From: an uncultured Clostridia bacterium
GTDB taxonomy: Bacteria; Bacillota; Clostridia; TANB77; CAG-508
Assembly: GCA_934183325.1 (NCBI GenBank)
Contig: CAKPSH010000001.1
Coordinates: 1 to 64,000, forward strand
Length of the DNA: 64,000 nucleotides
Direction of reading: 5' to 3'
The notes beneath the pieces were generated by a model. That model was not told the origin of the DNA and did not search any database. It was given only the letters and a program-made list of their open reading frames with translations. This document shows, in pieces, positions 54,955-63,966 of the stretch (the stretch's first letter is position 1; each line of letters opens with the position of its first letter). A program made the position numbers and the translations under genes.

Positions 54955-55138
54955 TACATATTGGCAACAATATGGCCGGAAGTGGACGAAAGTTCACTAT
55001 TTATATTGTAAAATTTCTTTTTCTAAAAGGATTTTTGCAATATAATAATATTTCAGTTTTGAAATACTATAAAAAGGAGTGTGCTATTTTTTGTACGACT
55101 ATTCAAACTAAACTTAAAGAAACGAGGATTTAAACATT
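54955..55138 (+). promoter_or_regulatory. Structured leader upstream of methylthiotransferase gene
   Basis: An ACAATAT/ATATTGT helix (54967-54973 with 55003-55009) encloses GGCCGGAA and a GTGGAC-GAAA-GTTCAC hairpin with a GNRA tetraloop (54982-54997). Further downstream a second weak stem (TATTTCAG/TTGAAATA) precedes a GAGGA ribosome-binding site. Riboswitch-like in layout, but I cannot match a known class. Confidence 0.45.
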
Positions 55139-56620
55139 ATGTCTAAGAAATTTTTCATCATCGGTCAAAATCTGCAGTCTTCTATTTGTCTCAATGGTGC
55201 ATCTAATCTAAACACAATTGATAAAAGATTAACTGAGTTCGGTTGGAAATCTACCGAAAATTGTCAGAAAGCAGACGCAATCATTGGTTCTTTATGTGTC
55301 ATGACTTCTGAGGAAATCAAAGAGGCAGTTCAACTTGTTAAACGATACTCCTCTTTCTCCGCACCTATGTACATTTGTGGTTGCATTACTAAAGTTCCCG
55401 AAATTATAGTTCCATTGCAAACACGTTTCAAGTTTTCAGCATTTTCTACTCCAGAAGAATTGATTTGTCATCTTACAAACACAAAGGTTAGTTCAAAAAA
55501 GACTTTTGAAATTATTAACAATCAGTTCGTAATAAACATCTCAGCTGGTTGTAACAAACGCTGTACCTTCTGCAAAACAAATTATATGGAGGCTACATAC
55601 CACAGCAAACCTATTCAAGACATTATTAACGCAATCAATGACGGCATATCATTAGGTTTTAATTTCATAGTTTTAAATGCTATGAATTCAACTGAGTATG
55701 GTTGCGATTTTGAAGTGCCAACAACTCTAAATACGCTTTTAAAAAAATGCTTAGAGATTCCTAATGTTGTGTATCAAATTAATGGTTTAGTAGCTTCTGA
55801 ACTTACACCTGAACTAATTGAAACTCTATCTGATCCACGTTTTATTATTGTACAATTAGAGACCCAATCATTCATTGCTAATGTTAGAAAAAATATGGGA
55901 ATTGGAGATGAACATTCAAAAATTCTAAAAAATGCACTAAGAAGTTTCAAAAGCAAAGTTATTTTCTCTAACATAATGATTGGATACCCTGGGGAAAGTA
56001 ATAAAAAATTCGAGGAAGAACTAAATCTCATTAAAAGAGAAAATTTCTGGTTTCTTACAGTCAATGCTCTTGAAGCTACCCCTGGTACACCAGTGATGTA
56101 TATGGATCGTCCAGAAACATCTAATGTCAAAAAGCGTATCCAAAAACTTGAAGATGTTATTTACGATTTGCGCATTGCAAAATCGAGATCTTTGTTAAAC
56201 AAGACTGTAAGAGTCCTTGTTGTGTCAAAGGTTAATAATCTGTTTGTTGGAGTATATCAGGGAATCTTTGTATACATTCATAATTTTGATTCTTCTATCA
56301 AAATTGGTGATGAATATGATGTGGTTTTAAGAAGTGTTATTTCACATTTCAATATCCAGCAGCAAATAGAGATGAGTGATCAACCCCAAAAAATCACCAC
56401 TAATAATGATAAACCTACAAGCACTGCATGGATTAATGGACTTCCAAAGGAATTTCAAAATAGAGCAAGAAGTATTGTTGCCCAAGACAAAGAAGATCCA
56501 TTTAAGACATTAATGCAATTAAATGATCTGATGGCTGATATTCTTGCCCCACATTTTTCACTATCCTCTTCTGTTCCAGAATATCTGAATTTAAAAGATT
56601 TTGTGGTTAGCCTCATCTAA
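55139..56620 (+). CDS. Divergent MiaB/RimO-like radical SAM methylthiotransferase
   Basis: 493 residues. The radical SAM motif is CNKRCTFC (about 138-145). The N-terminal domain keeps three Cys at positions corresponding to the auxiliary-cluster Cys of methylthiotransferases (SSICLNG, GSLCVMT, ICGC). A TRAM-like beta domain follows (about 345-415), and then an extra helical tail of about 80 residues not typical of MiaB or RimO. Typical family length is 430-450. GC content and codon use exceed those of its neighbours. Substrate (tRNA, ribosomal protein or peptide) unknown. Confidence 0.75.
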   Translation: MSKKFFIIGQNLQSSICLNGASNLNTIDKRLTEFGWKSTENCQKADAIIGSLCVMTSEEIKEAVQLVKRYSSFSAPMYICGCITKVPEIIVPLQTRFKFSAFSTPEELICHLTNTKVSSKKTFEIINNQFVINISAGCNKRCTFCKTNYMEATYHSKPIQDIINAINDGISLGFNFIVLNAMNSTEYGCDFEVPTTLNTLLKKCLEIPNVVYQINGLVASELTPELIETLSDPRFIIVQLETQSFIANVRKNMGIGDEHSKILKNALRSFKSKVIFSNIMIGYPGESNKKFEEELNLIKRENFWFLTVNALEATPGTPVMYMDRPETSNVKKRIQKLEDVIYDLRIAKSRSLLNKTVRVLVVSKVNNLFVGVYQGIFVYIHNFDSSIKIGDEYDVVLRSVISHFNIQQQIEMSDQPQKITTNNDKPTSTAWINGLPKEFQNRARSIVAQDKEDPFKTLMQLNDLMADILAPHFSLSSSVPEYLNLKDFVVSLI

Positions 56621-56631
56621 ATAGTACACAA

Positions 56632-56681
56632 TCCCCATTACTTCATAGACTTTATAGTCTATTGAGGTAATGGGGACTTTT
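56632..56681 (+). terminator. Terminator of the methylthiotransferase gene
   Basis: TCCCCATTAC/GTAATGGGGA outer stem with TAGACT/AGTCTA inside, followed by CTTTT on the plus strand. Confidence 0.85.
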
Positions 56682-56690
56682 AATTATTTT

Positions 56691-59321
56691 TTATACATTC
56701 CCTAATTCATTAACAATATCTTCAACTTCTTTTTTCTCTTCCTCTGAAATGTCATCATTTTCATCTTTTTCCAACCATTTTACTAAGTTCAAATCAGCTG
56801 GTTCCAAAAGCATTTCATTTTTAGGCATTACTCTAAATGTGTATCCATAGTCTCCACCAGTTTTTAATTCTATTGAACCTGTATATAAGTTTTCCTCTTT
56901 TGGATTTCTTACCATTGTTGATATTTGTATATCTTCAAAAGAACCATCTGGCATTATTTTAGCGGAATATACTTGAACAGATATATTGTCTGGATTAATA
57001 TTAGGTAATATTACTTTGCAACCTACTTCAATTCTATTTCCAGCATCTATTGTAACATCCCTTAAATTGTTCTTTTGGATTATTCTTATTTTATGCCATT
57101 CTTGCTCAGCATTTGATTTCCATTCATTAAATCCTATAACTCTTTCAAGGTTTGTAAAATATTTGTTGTGTAAATTACATAATGGTAAATATATTTGTTC
57201 AGTGTAATCAACCAACATTCTAGCTGTGCTGTATACTCCAGCACAAGAACTTATAGAATTTTTCATCATTTGAACCCAATCTTCTGAAAATTCTTCTTCA
57301 TATCCTCTATTATAGTATGTTGGTATTATTTTATTTTCAAGTGTATTATATATGCTTTGACAATCAGCATCATCTTGAACATCATAAGATGGATATTCAT
57401 CATTTGTTCCAATAATCCAACCATTTTTCTTATTATATCCTTCAACCCACCAGCCGTCTAAAATACTGAAGTTTATAACTCCATTAACAGCTGCTTTTTG
57501 TCCACTAGTTCCTGAAGCTTCCATTGGTCTTCTAGGATTATTTAACCATACATCTACTCCACTTACTAAATATCTTGCCATTTCAATATCATAATCTTCT
57601 AATAAGAATAATTTACCTTTAAATTGTGGTTTCATAGATATTTCATGAATTTGTCTTATTAATTCTTGTCCTTCAACATCACGTGGATGCGCTTTACCAG
57701 CAAAAATTAGTTGAACAGGTCTATCTTGATTACTAATTATCTCTGTAATTCTTTCTAAATCTCTAAATATTAATGTTGCTCTTTTATATGTTGCAAATCT
57801 TCTTGCAAATCCAATTGTAAGAATATCTGGACTTAGCTTTGAAGTCATTTGTGTTATTTGATCATAAGGTACACCATTTCTTCTTAATCTTCTTGTAACA
57901 TTTTCTTTAACAAGTTTAATTAATTTTTGTTTTCTAACATAATGAGCATCCCAAAGTTCTTCATTTGGAATATCTTGTATCTTTTTCCATGTTTCTGTTT
58001 CATGAATTTTATCTTGCCAATAAGGTGTTAAATATTCATTATATAATTCCTTCAATTTTGGTGCTAGCCAAGAACATGTATGGACACCATTTGTTACATG
58101 TGTTATTGGAGATTCATTTGCTGCAATATCTGGCCATACTTCTGAGAATAATTCTCTTGAAACTTCTCCATGTAATTTACTAACTCCATTTCTTTTTCCT
58201 GCAATTTTTAATGCTAGAATTCCCATATTGAATCCACTTTCAATAGGTTGTTTTGGTGCTACACCTAATCTTAGGAATTCCTCTCTTTCAATTCCCAAAA
58301 ATGTCCAGAAATTCTTGAAATATTTATCCATTAAATCAATTGGGAAAATATCATTTCCAGCTGGAACTGGTGTATGTGTAGTAAATGCTGTTTTTGATGT
58401 TACTATATCTTTTGCTATTTTAAATGCAATCTTCTTTTCTTCGACTAATTGTCTTGTTAATTCTAATAACAAGAAAGCTGAATGCCCCTCATTCATATGA
58501 TATACAGTTGGATTTAGTCCTAATTCTTTTACAAGTTTAGTTCCAGCCATTCCTAAAACTATTTCTTGTTTTATTCTCATTTCCTGATCTCCGCCATATA
58601 AACGTTTTGTAATTTCTTTCATTTCATCATCAGTGTTTTCAGGTATATCGGAATCCATTAAATATAATTTAACTCTTCCCACATTAATTTGCCATACCTT
58701 TAAATATACTCTTTTTCTTTGTATCTTTTCAGATATAATTAAATCATTTCCATTTTCATCTTTTACAGATATTATAGGTAAATTTTCAAAATCTATATCA
58801 TTATATACAGACTCTTGTCTACCTTGTGCATTTATTACTTGATGGAAATATCCATTTTTATATAATAAACCAACACCAATTAAAGGAATACCTAAATCAC
58901 TTGCAGCTTTTAGATGATCCCCTGATAATATTCCTAATCCTCCTGAATATATAGGAAGTGTTTGATCAAGTCCATATTCAGCAGAAAAATATGCAATTAA
59001 ATCATTTTTATTTTCTGGATATTTTTTATTGAACCAAGTTGATTTACTGTCCATATAATCTTCAAAATTTTCTACAATTTTATCATATTGTTTTAAAAAA
59101 TTTGAATCATTTGAATACTTCTCTAACTTGTCTTGTGAAACTAGTTTTAGAAATTTTACAGGATTTTTTCCTATTTGTTCCCATAAATCAATGTCAATTT
59201 CTTTAAAAAGTTTTAAGAAATCTGTATTCCAAGACCACCAAAGATTATGAGCAATCTCGTCTAATTTATTAATCCTCTTAGGTAATTGAGGATTGACTTT
59301 AATTCTATTAAACATATACAT
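56691..59321 (-). CDS. glgP: Alpha-glucan phosphorylase
   Basis: Phosphorolysis of glycogen-type alpha-1,4-glucans to glucose-1-phosphate. From the ATG at 59321 (AAAGGAGG upstream) the length is 876. The N-terminal DUF3417-type segment (HNLWWSWN) and the subfamily's phosphorylase core (FSAEYGLDQTLPIYSGGLG, VYHMNEGHSAF, THTPVPAGND) are present. The pyridoxal-phosphate Lys region is SGTSGQKAAVNG. An acidic C-terminal tail follows. It belongs to the subfamily lacking the classical allosteric region. Confidence 0.94.
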   Translation of the reverse strand: MYMFNRIKVNPQLPKRINKLDEIAHNLWWSWNTDFLKLFKEIDIDLWEQIGKNPVKFLKLVSQDKLEKYSNDSNFLKQYDKIVENFEDYMDSKSTWFNKKYPENKNDLIAYFSAEYGLDQTLPIYSGGLGILSGDHLKAASDLGIPLIGVGLLYKNGYFHQVINAQGRQESVYNDIDFENLPIISVKDENGNDLIISEKIQRKRVYLKVWQINVGRVKLYLMDSDIPENTDDEMKEITKRLYGGDQEMRIKQEIVLGMAGTKLVKELGLNPTVYHMNEGHSAFLLLELTRQLVEEKKIAFKIAKDIVTSKTAFTTHTPVPAGNDIFPIDLMDKYFKNFWTFLGIEREEFLRLGVAPKQPIESGFNMGILALKIAGKRNGVSKLHGEVSRELFSEVWPDIAANESPITHVTNGVHTCSWLAPKLKELYNEYLTPYWQDKIHETETWKKIQDIPNEELWDAHYVRKQKLIKLVKENVTRRLRRNGVPYDQITQMTSKLSPDILTIGFARRFATYKRATLIFRDLERITEIISNQDRPVQLIFAGKAHPRDVEGQELIRQIHEISMKPQFKGKLFLLEDYDIEMARYLVSGVDVWLNNPRRPMEASGTSGQKAAVNGVINFSILDGWWVEGYNKKNGWIIGTNDEYPSYDVQDDADCQSIYNTLENKIIPTYYNRGYEEEFSEDWVQMMKNSISSCAGVYSTARMLVDYTEQIYLPLCNLHNKYFTNLERVIGFNEWKSNAEQEWHKIRIIQKNNLRDVTIDAGNRIEVGCKVILPNINPDNISVQVYSAKIMPDGSFEDIQISTMVRNPKEENLYTGSIELKTGGDYGYTFRVMPKNEMLLEPADLNLVKWLEKDENDDISEEEKKEVEDIVNELGNV

Positions 59322-59547
59322 ATATATGTTACCTCCTTTTGTATTTTGCAACTCTTTAGTATATTAGTACATTTATTATCCATTAATTTAATAAAAATGT
59401 CAAATGTTTTTTCATATTTCTTTAATTTTTTTCCCTAACATTATTATACTTTTTTTACAAATTTTACGTAAACTCTTCCATTTAATGCAAAAATATAGTA
59501 TAATTAAGGTGTTGAGTAAATTTTAGAAAAATATTGGAGGGTTTAAA

Positions 59548-60495
59548 ATGATACCATTTATTATATTTTTAGTAGCAGCAGTTTTATTTGTTGCTTTTGT
59601 AATATACAGTTCTGTTAAGGTCGTTAAACAAACAGAAGTATATGTAATTGAACGTTTAGGTAAATTTCATAAGATTGCAGATGCAGGTCTTACAATAATT
59701 ATTCCTTTTATCGATAGAGTTAGTTTTATAGTTAGTTTAAAACAACAAACTTTAGATGTAAAACCACAAGAAGTAATTACAAAAGATAATGTTACAATCA
59801 AAATTAACACAGTTGTATTCTATAAGATTACAGATCCAGCAAGAGCTGTTTATGAAATTCAATCTTTAAGAAAGAGTATTGAATATTTATCTATTACAAC
59901 AACACGTGATATTGTAGGTAAACTAGACTTAGATGCAACCTTTAGTTCAAGAGATTTAATTAATGACCAACTAAGATTAGTCTTAAATGAAGCAACTTCT
60001 CAATGGGGTTGTAGTATAGAAAGAGTGGAAGTTCAAGATATTACTCCTCCAGAAGATATACGTACAGCAATGGAAAAGCAAATGAATGCTGAAAGAACAA
60101 AAAGAGCAGAAATTTTAAAAGCTGAAGGTGAACGTCAAGCTAGAATTTTACAAGCTGAAGGTGCTAAAGAAGCTGCAATTCTTGCTGCCGAAGCTGAAAA
60201 AGAAGCAAAAATTAGAAAAGCCACAGGTGATGCTGAAGCTATTAAAAAAGTTGCAGAAGCAAAAGCTATGGAAGTTCAAATGGTATATTCAGCTATGAAA
60301 AAAGCAAATCCAGATGAAAGATTAGTTCAATTAAAATCTCTTGAAGCTTTAAAAGAAATCGCTGATGGTGATGCAAATAAAATCTTTATTCCATTTGAAT
60401 CAGCTACATCAAATTTAGCAGATTGGGCTTTACGTGGAGAAATGTTTAATGAAAGTCAAAATAATAAAGAAACACATAATAAAAAGCAAGATTAA
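59548..60495 (+). CDS. SPFH/band 7 protein (QmcA/stomatin-like)
   Basis: 315 residues: one N-terminal membrane helix (about 3-22), the SPFH domain (VYVIERLGKFHKI, AGLTIIIPFIDRV) and a long Ala/Glu-rich coiled coil (about 190-260) that drives oligomerisation. Members form membrane microdomain cages, often with FtsH or an NfeD protein; no NfeD partner is seen here. GGAGG precedes the ATG. A TATAAT-like -10 occurs near 59497. Confidence 0.9.
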   Translation: MIPFIIFLVAAVLFVAFVIYSSVKVVKQTEVYVIERLGKFHKIADAGLTIIIPFIDRVSFIVSLKQQTLDVKPQEVITKDNVTIKINTVVFYKITDPARAVYEIQSLRKSIEYLSITTTRDIVGKLDLDATFSSRDLINDQLRLVLNEATSQWGCSIERVEVQDITPPEDIRTAMEKQMNAERTKRAEILKAEGERQARILQAEGAKEAAILAAEAEKEAKIRKATGDAEAIKKVAEAKAMEVQMVYSAMKKANPDERLVQLKSLEALKEIADGDANKIFIPFESATSNLADWALRGEMFNESQNNKETHNKKQD

Positions 60496-60520
60496 ATTTC
60501 TTACATAAAAAATATATTAT

Positions 60521-60555
60521 AAATAGCAAATTTTATATTTGCTATTTATTTTTTT
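60521..60555 (+). terminator. Terminator of the SPFH gene
   Basis: AAATAGCAAAT/ATTTGCTATTT stem with a 5-nt loop followed by a long T-run. Confidence 0.85.
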
Positions 60556-60653
60556 TATTTTTTAGAATATAATGTCTTAGATATTATCCGATATATGATT
60601 ATATATGGATTTTTAGTTTAAATTTATGCCTTAAGAAAGGATGAATTATTATT

Positions 60654-61538
60654 ATGAAAAAAATTATTTTTAAAGGCTGTGGAACAGCTATTGCTACACC
60701 TTTTGATGAAAATGGTGTAAACTTTTCTGAATTTCAAAAATTATTGGAATTTCAAGTTCAAAATGGTGCTGATGCGATTATAGTATGTGGTACTACAGGA
60801 GAGTCTTCAACTATGACTGATTCCGAAAGAAAAGAAACTATAAAATTTGCTATTGAGGTTGTTAATGGACGCATACCTGTTATAGCTGGAACTGGTTCAA
60901 ACTGTACTGCCTCTGCAATAGAAATGTCTAAGTTCGCCACAAATGTTGGTGCTGATGGAATTCTTATTGTAACTCCTTATTACAATAAAGCTACACAAAA
61001 TGGTTTAATTGAACACTATAAAGCAATTGCTCAAGCAGTCCCAAACACACCTATTATTGTATACAGTGTTCCAAGTAGAACTGGTGTAAATATTTTACCA
61101 GAAACCTGTTTAGAACTTTCAAAAATTGAAAATATTGTTGCTATAAAAGAAGCCTCTGGTAACTTATCTCAAGTTGCAAAAATCGCTTCACTATGTGGAG
61201 AAAATTTAAACATTTATAGTGGTAATGATGACCAAGTCTTACCTATTTTGTCATTAGGAGGTATCGGTGTAATTTCTGTATTCTCAAATATAGCTCCTAA
61301 AATATTCTCAGATATGATTAAAAACTATTTTTCAGGTAATTTAAAAGAGGCTACTGCCACTCAATTAAATAGTATTGAATTAATTGATGCTTTATTTTGT
61401 GAAGTCAATCCAATTCCTGTAAAAGCTGCATTAAATTTAATGGGATACAATTTTGGAGAACCAAGACTCCCTCTTACCCCTATTTCTTCTTCTAATATGA
61501 TTAAATTAAAAAACGCAATAGCTCCATATTTGAATTAG
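60654..61538 (+). CDS. dapA: 4-hydroxy-tetrahydrodipicolinate synthase
   Basis: Condenses pyruvate with aspartate semialdehyde in the lysine/diaminopimelate pathway, which also feeds spore dipicolinate. 294 residues with CGTTGESSTM, the catalytic Tyr in VYSVPSRTGVNI and the Schiff-base Lys in VAIKEASGN. First of a dapA-HD-dapB cluster. Confidence 0.96.
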   Translation: MKKIIFKGCGTAIATPFDENGVNFSEFQKLLEFQVQNGADAIIVCGTTGESSTMTDSERKETIKFAIEVVNGRIPVIAGTGSNCTASAIEMSKFATNVGADGILIVTPYYNKATQNGLIEHYKAIAQAVPNTPIIVYSVPSRTGVNILPETCLELSKIENIVAIKEASGNLSQVAKIASLCGENLNIYSGNDDQVLPILSLGGIGVISVFSNIAPKIFSDMIKNYFSGNLKEATATQLNSIELIDALFCEVNPIPVKAALNLMGYNFGEPRLPLTPISSSNMIKLKNAIAPYLN

Positions 61539-61586
61539 AGTTCATTTTGTGGTATAATTATCTTTAGGAGTACTATAGAAAAAGAG

Positions 61587-62132
61587 ATGATGAACATGTT
61601 GAAAATAATGGAAGAAATAAACAAAAACGAAGAATTTAATGAAATTATATCTGATATTGCTAATAATGAGATTGTACTTAAAATGCGTAATTTTAGACAG
61701 CATTACAATACTTCTTGTTATGAGCATTGTAAATATGTTGCATATTATACATATTTAATTTGTAAGAAATTTAATTTAGATTATATATCTGCTACTAGAG
61801 GTGCTATGCTTCATGATTTATTTTTATATGATTGGAGAGAAAAAAATAATCGTGTAGGATTACATGCTTATACACATCCATATACAGCTTATAAAAATGC
61901 TTCACAATTATTTAATCTTAATGCAATAGAAAAAGATGTTATTATAAAACATATGTGGCCTGTAACCTTGAGATTTCCAAGATATAAAGAGTCATTTGTA
62001 ATAACTCTAACAGATAAATACTCTGCTTTAGTTGAAACAATGGAAGGCTTACAAGATACAAGTACATATAAGAAAGTATTTAGATACTCTTACCTACTTC
62101 TTGGTATTTGCGCTTTTAGATATTTCTTATAG
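61587..62132 (+). CDS. HD-domain hydrolase
   Basis: 181 residues with an HD phosphohydrolase pattern: H in YEHCKYVAYYTY, the HD pair in MLHDLFLYDW, H in IIKHMWPV and D in TLTDKYSA. Substrate unknown; HD proteins act on nucleotides or phosphate monoesters. Three possible ATGs lie within 10 nt (61587, 61590, 61596). Sits between dapA and dapB. Confidence 0.85.
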   Translation: MMNMLKIMEEINKNEEFNEIISDIANNEIVLKMRNFRQHYNTSCYEHCKYVAYYTYLICKKFNLDYISATRGAMLHDLFLYDWREKNNRVGLHAYTHPYTAYKNASQLFNLNAIEKDVIIKHMWPVTLRFPRYKESFVITLTDKYSALVETMEGLQDTSTYKKVFRYSYLLLGICAFRYFL

Positions 62133-62214
62133 AAATTGAAATTTTATTTTACTATATAAAAATATGTAACAATAATTTTGATGTCTATTGTATATAATTT
62201 TTTTATATACAATG

Positions 62215-62272
62215 TAAATTCTATTATGGGAAGTTTTAATGACCTACCTATAATAGAATTTTTAACTTTAAT
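62215..62272 (+). terminator. Hairpin between HD gene and dapB
   Basis: AAATTCTATTAT/ATAATAGAATTT (12 bp, 22-nt loop) followed by TTAACTTT; an additional ATTGTATATAA/TTATATACAAT stem lies just upstream at about 62188-62214. Either terminators or an attenuating leader for dapB. Confidence 0.6.
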
Positions 62273-62296
62273 ATAATATGAAAGGAATTGATAAAA

Positions 62297-63043
62297 ATGA
62301 CTAATGTTTTTGTTAATGGTTGTAATGGTCGTATGGGACGTACTGTAATTTCCCAAATAGAAAATTTTGAAAATCTACATTTAGTAGGTGGATTTGATAC
62401 AAAACAGGATGATACTGCAAATTTTCCTGTATTTTATAATCTTGATGATATAAATGTAAAAATTGACGTAATTGTTGATTTTTCTTATATTACAGGAACT
62501 CTAAATATATTAGAATATGCTAATAGACATAATATTCCTGTTGTTATTGCAACAACTGGTTTTTCTAAAGAACAAGAAGAAAAAATTAAAGAATATAGTA
62601 AAAATATTCCTATTTTCAAATCTGCAAATATGTCTTTTGATATTAATTTAATGGCTAAAATTGTTGCAGAAGTTGCAAAAAAACTTTCTGACGCAGATAT
62701 TGAAATTATAGAAACACACCATAATCAAAAGAAAGATGCCCCTAGTGGAACTGCTTTACTTCTTGCTAATGCAATTAATGAAGTCTTCGATAATAAAAAA
62801 GAATATGTATTTGACAGACATTCAAGAAACGAAAAACGTTCTAATAATGAAATTGGTTTTTCTTCAATTCGTGGTGGAAATATTGTTGGTGAACATACAG
62901 TTCAATTCTTCAGTCCTTATGAAACTTTTGAAGTTAAACATACTTCTTATTCAAGAAATGTTTTTGCAGATGGAGCTTTAAAAGCTGCTGAATTTTTAGT
63001 AAAACAACCAAAAGGCTTTTACACTATGAGTGATCTTACATAA
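62297..63043 (+). CDS. dapB: 4-hydroxy-tetrahydrodipicolinate reductase
   Basis: NAD(P)H-dependent reduction following DapA. 248 residues from the ATG at 62297 (AAAGGAATTG upstream). N-terminal nucleotide-binding NGCNGRMGRT and catalytic ETHHNQKKDAPSGTA are intact. Confidence 0.96.
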   Translation: MTNVFVNGCNGRMGRTVISQIENFENLHLVGGFDTKQDDTANFPVFYNLDDINVKIDVIVDFSYITGTLNILEYANRHNIPVVIATTGFSKEQEEKIKEYSKNIPIFKSANMSFDINLMAKIVAEVAKKLSDADIEIIETHHNQKKDAPSGTALLLANAINEVFDNKKEYVFDRHSRNEKRSNNEIGFSSIRGGNIVGEHTVQFFSPYETFEVKHTSYSRNVFADGALKAAEFLVKQPKGFYTMSDLT

Positions 63044-63086
63044 ATAATAAATAACTTCACTAATAAAACCAAAAGAATAGATTTTA

Positions 63087-63242
63087 GAATAAGTGTATAA
63101 TACGTAGTTGAGTTTGAAATTCTTATAATTCCTTATGGTAATAGTTACCGTCGAATTGCTTTAGCAATGATGACTAAGGTAAAAGAGCTCATAAGGAATT
63201 ATTTTAGAATTGCAACGAAAACGGAGTGGGATTACACTATTC
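63087..63242. ncRNA. Structured 156-nt element, copy 1
   Basis: Ends pair (GAATA, GTGTA with TACAC, TATTC). Inside, GTTG/CAAC, AATTCT/AGAATT and an 11-bp AATTCCTTATG/CATAAGGAATT helix lead to two hairpins (GGTAA-TAG-TTACC; GTC, ATTGC-TTTA-GCAAT, GAC). The downstream AAGGTAA can compete for TTACC. Strand unknown. Compared with copy 2, the T-A pair in GTGTA/TACAC becomes C-G. Confidence 0.65.
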
Positions 63243-63259
63243 ATTTTTTTCTTTATTTT

Positions 63260-63289
63260 ATAGATAACTTTGCTAAGAAAATAAAAATA
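63260..63289 (-). repeat. Post-terminator motif, diverged copy 4
   Basis: ATAGATAACTTTGCTAAGAA resembles the motif at 1359, 44694 and 46985, and lies between the two structured elements, downstream of gerW in the same relative orientation. Confidence 0.5.
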
Positions 63290-63300
63290 ATAAAATTTGA

Positions 63301-63456
63301 GAATAAGCGTATAATACGCAGTTGAGTTTGAAATTCTTATAATTCCTTATGGTAATAGTTACCGTCGAATTGCTTTAGCAATGAGGACTAAGGTAAAAGG
63401 ACCCATAAGGAATTATTTTAGAATTACAACGAAAACGGAGTTGGATTACGCTATTC
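63301..63456. ncRNA. Structured 156-nt element, copy 2
   Basis: Same length and architecture as copy 1 with nine differences. Here the end helix is GCGTA/TACGC, and it extends outward through 21-22 further complementary A/T bases (about 63277-63298 with 63458-63480). It abuts the 3' end of gerW and may double as its terminator. Confidence 0.65.
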
Positions 63457-63501
63457 GAAAATTTTATTATTTTTATTTTCGAAATATATTATATTATTAA
63501 C

Positions 63502-63966
63502 TTAATTTTCTTCTGCTTCCTCACTTTGAGAACTTTCTAAACTACTTTTATTCTTCATGGCCGTCTCAATTTTATTTATAATTTCCGGAGTATAATCCAA
63601 TAACTTATCCAAAGTAGACACATGATTAATAGGTAATATCTTTACAGTATCTGCTTGCACAACTAAAAAAGCTACAGGATTTATATTTATAGTTGCACCA
63701 CTACCTCCACCAAAAGGTAATCTATATTGCACTTGCTCCTCTTTTTCTTTCCTCATATATTCATCTACTGTTTCCCCTTTAAACTCACTTCCACCAGCTG
63801 CAAAACCAAACACAACCTTAGAAATTGGTATAATTATACTCCCGACTGTTGTTTCAATAGGTGCACCAATTATAGTATTCACATCCACCATTTCTCTAAT
63901 ACTACTCATTGCTGTATTCATAAGATTTTCTATTGGATGATTTTGTTGACTTGAACTTCCTTCCAT
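63502..63966 (-). CDS. gerW: GerW-family sporulation protein (YtfJ)
   Basis: 154 residues with the family's HPIENLMNTAMSSIREMVDVNTIIG start, IIPISKVVFGFAAGGSEF and the Gly-rich GGGSGATININPVAFLVV segment. GerW is needed for spore germination with some germinants in Bacillus. The start has GGAAGGAT. The acidic C-terminal tail is typical. Confidence 0.93.
   Translation of the reverse strand: MEGSSSQQNHPIENLMNTAMSSIREMVDVNTIIGAPIETTVGSIIIPISKVVFGFAAGGSEFKGETVDEYMRKEKEEQVQYRLPFGGGSGATININPVAFLVVQADTVKILPINHVSTLDKLLDYTPEIINKIETAMKNKSSLESSQSEEAEEN

Noticed and set aside
54955..55138. Known riboswitch class (fluoride, guanidine, preQ1, SAM)
   Set aside because: I compared the leader with the recalled cores of these classes and found no adequate match; left as unidentified.
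63087..63456. Integron attC sites or T-box leaders
   Set aside because: The GTTG/CAAC ends are in the wrong order for attC, no integrase is present, and the T-box antiterminator sequence is absent. The elements follow dapB and converge with gerW.
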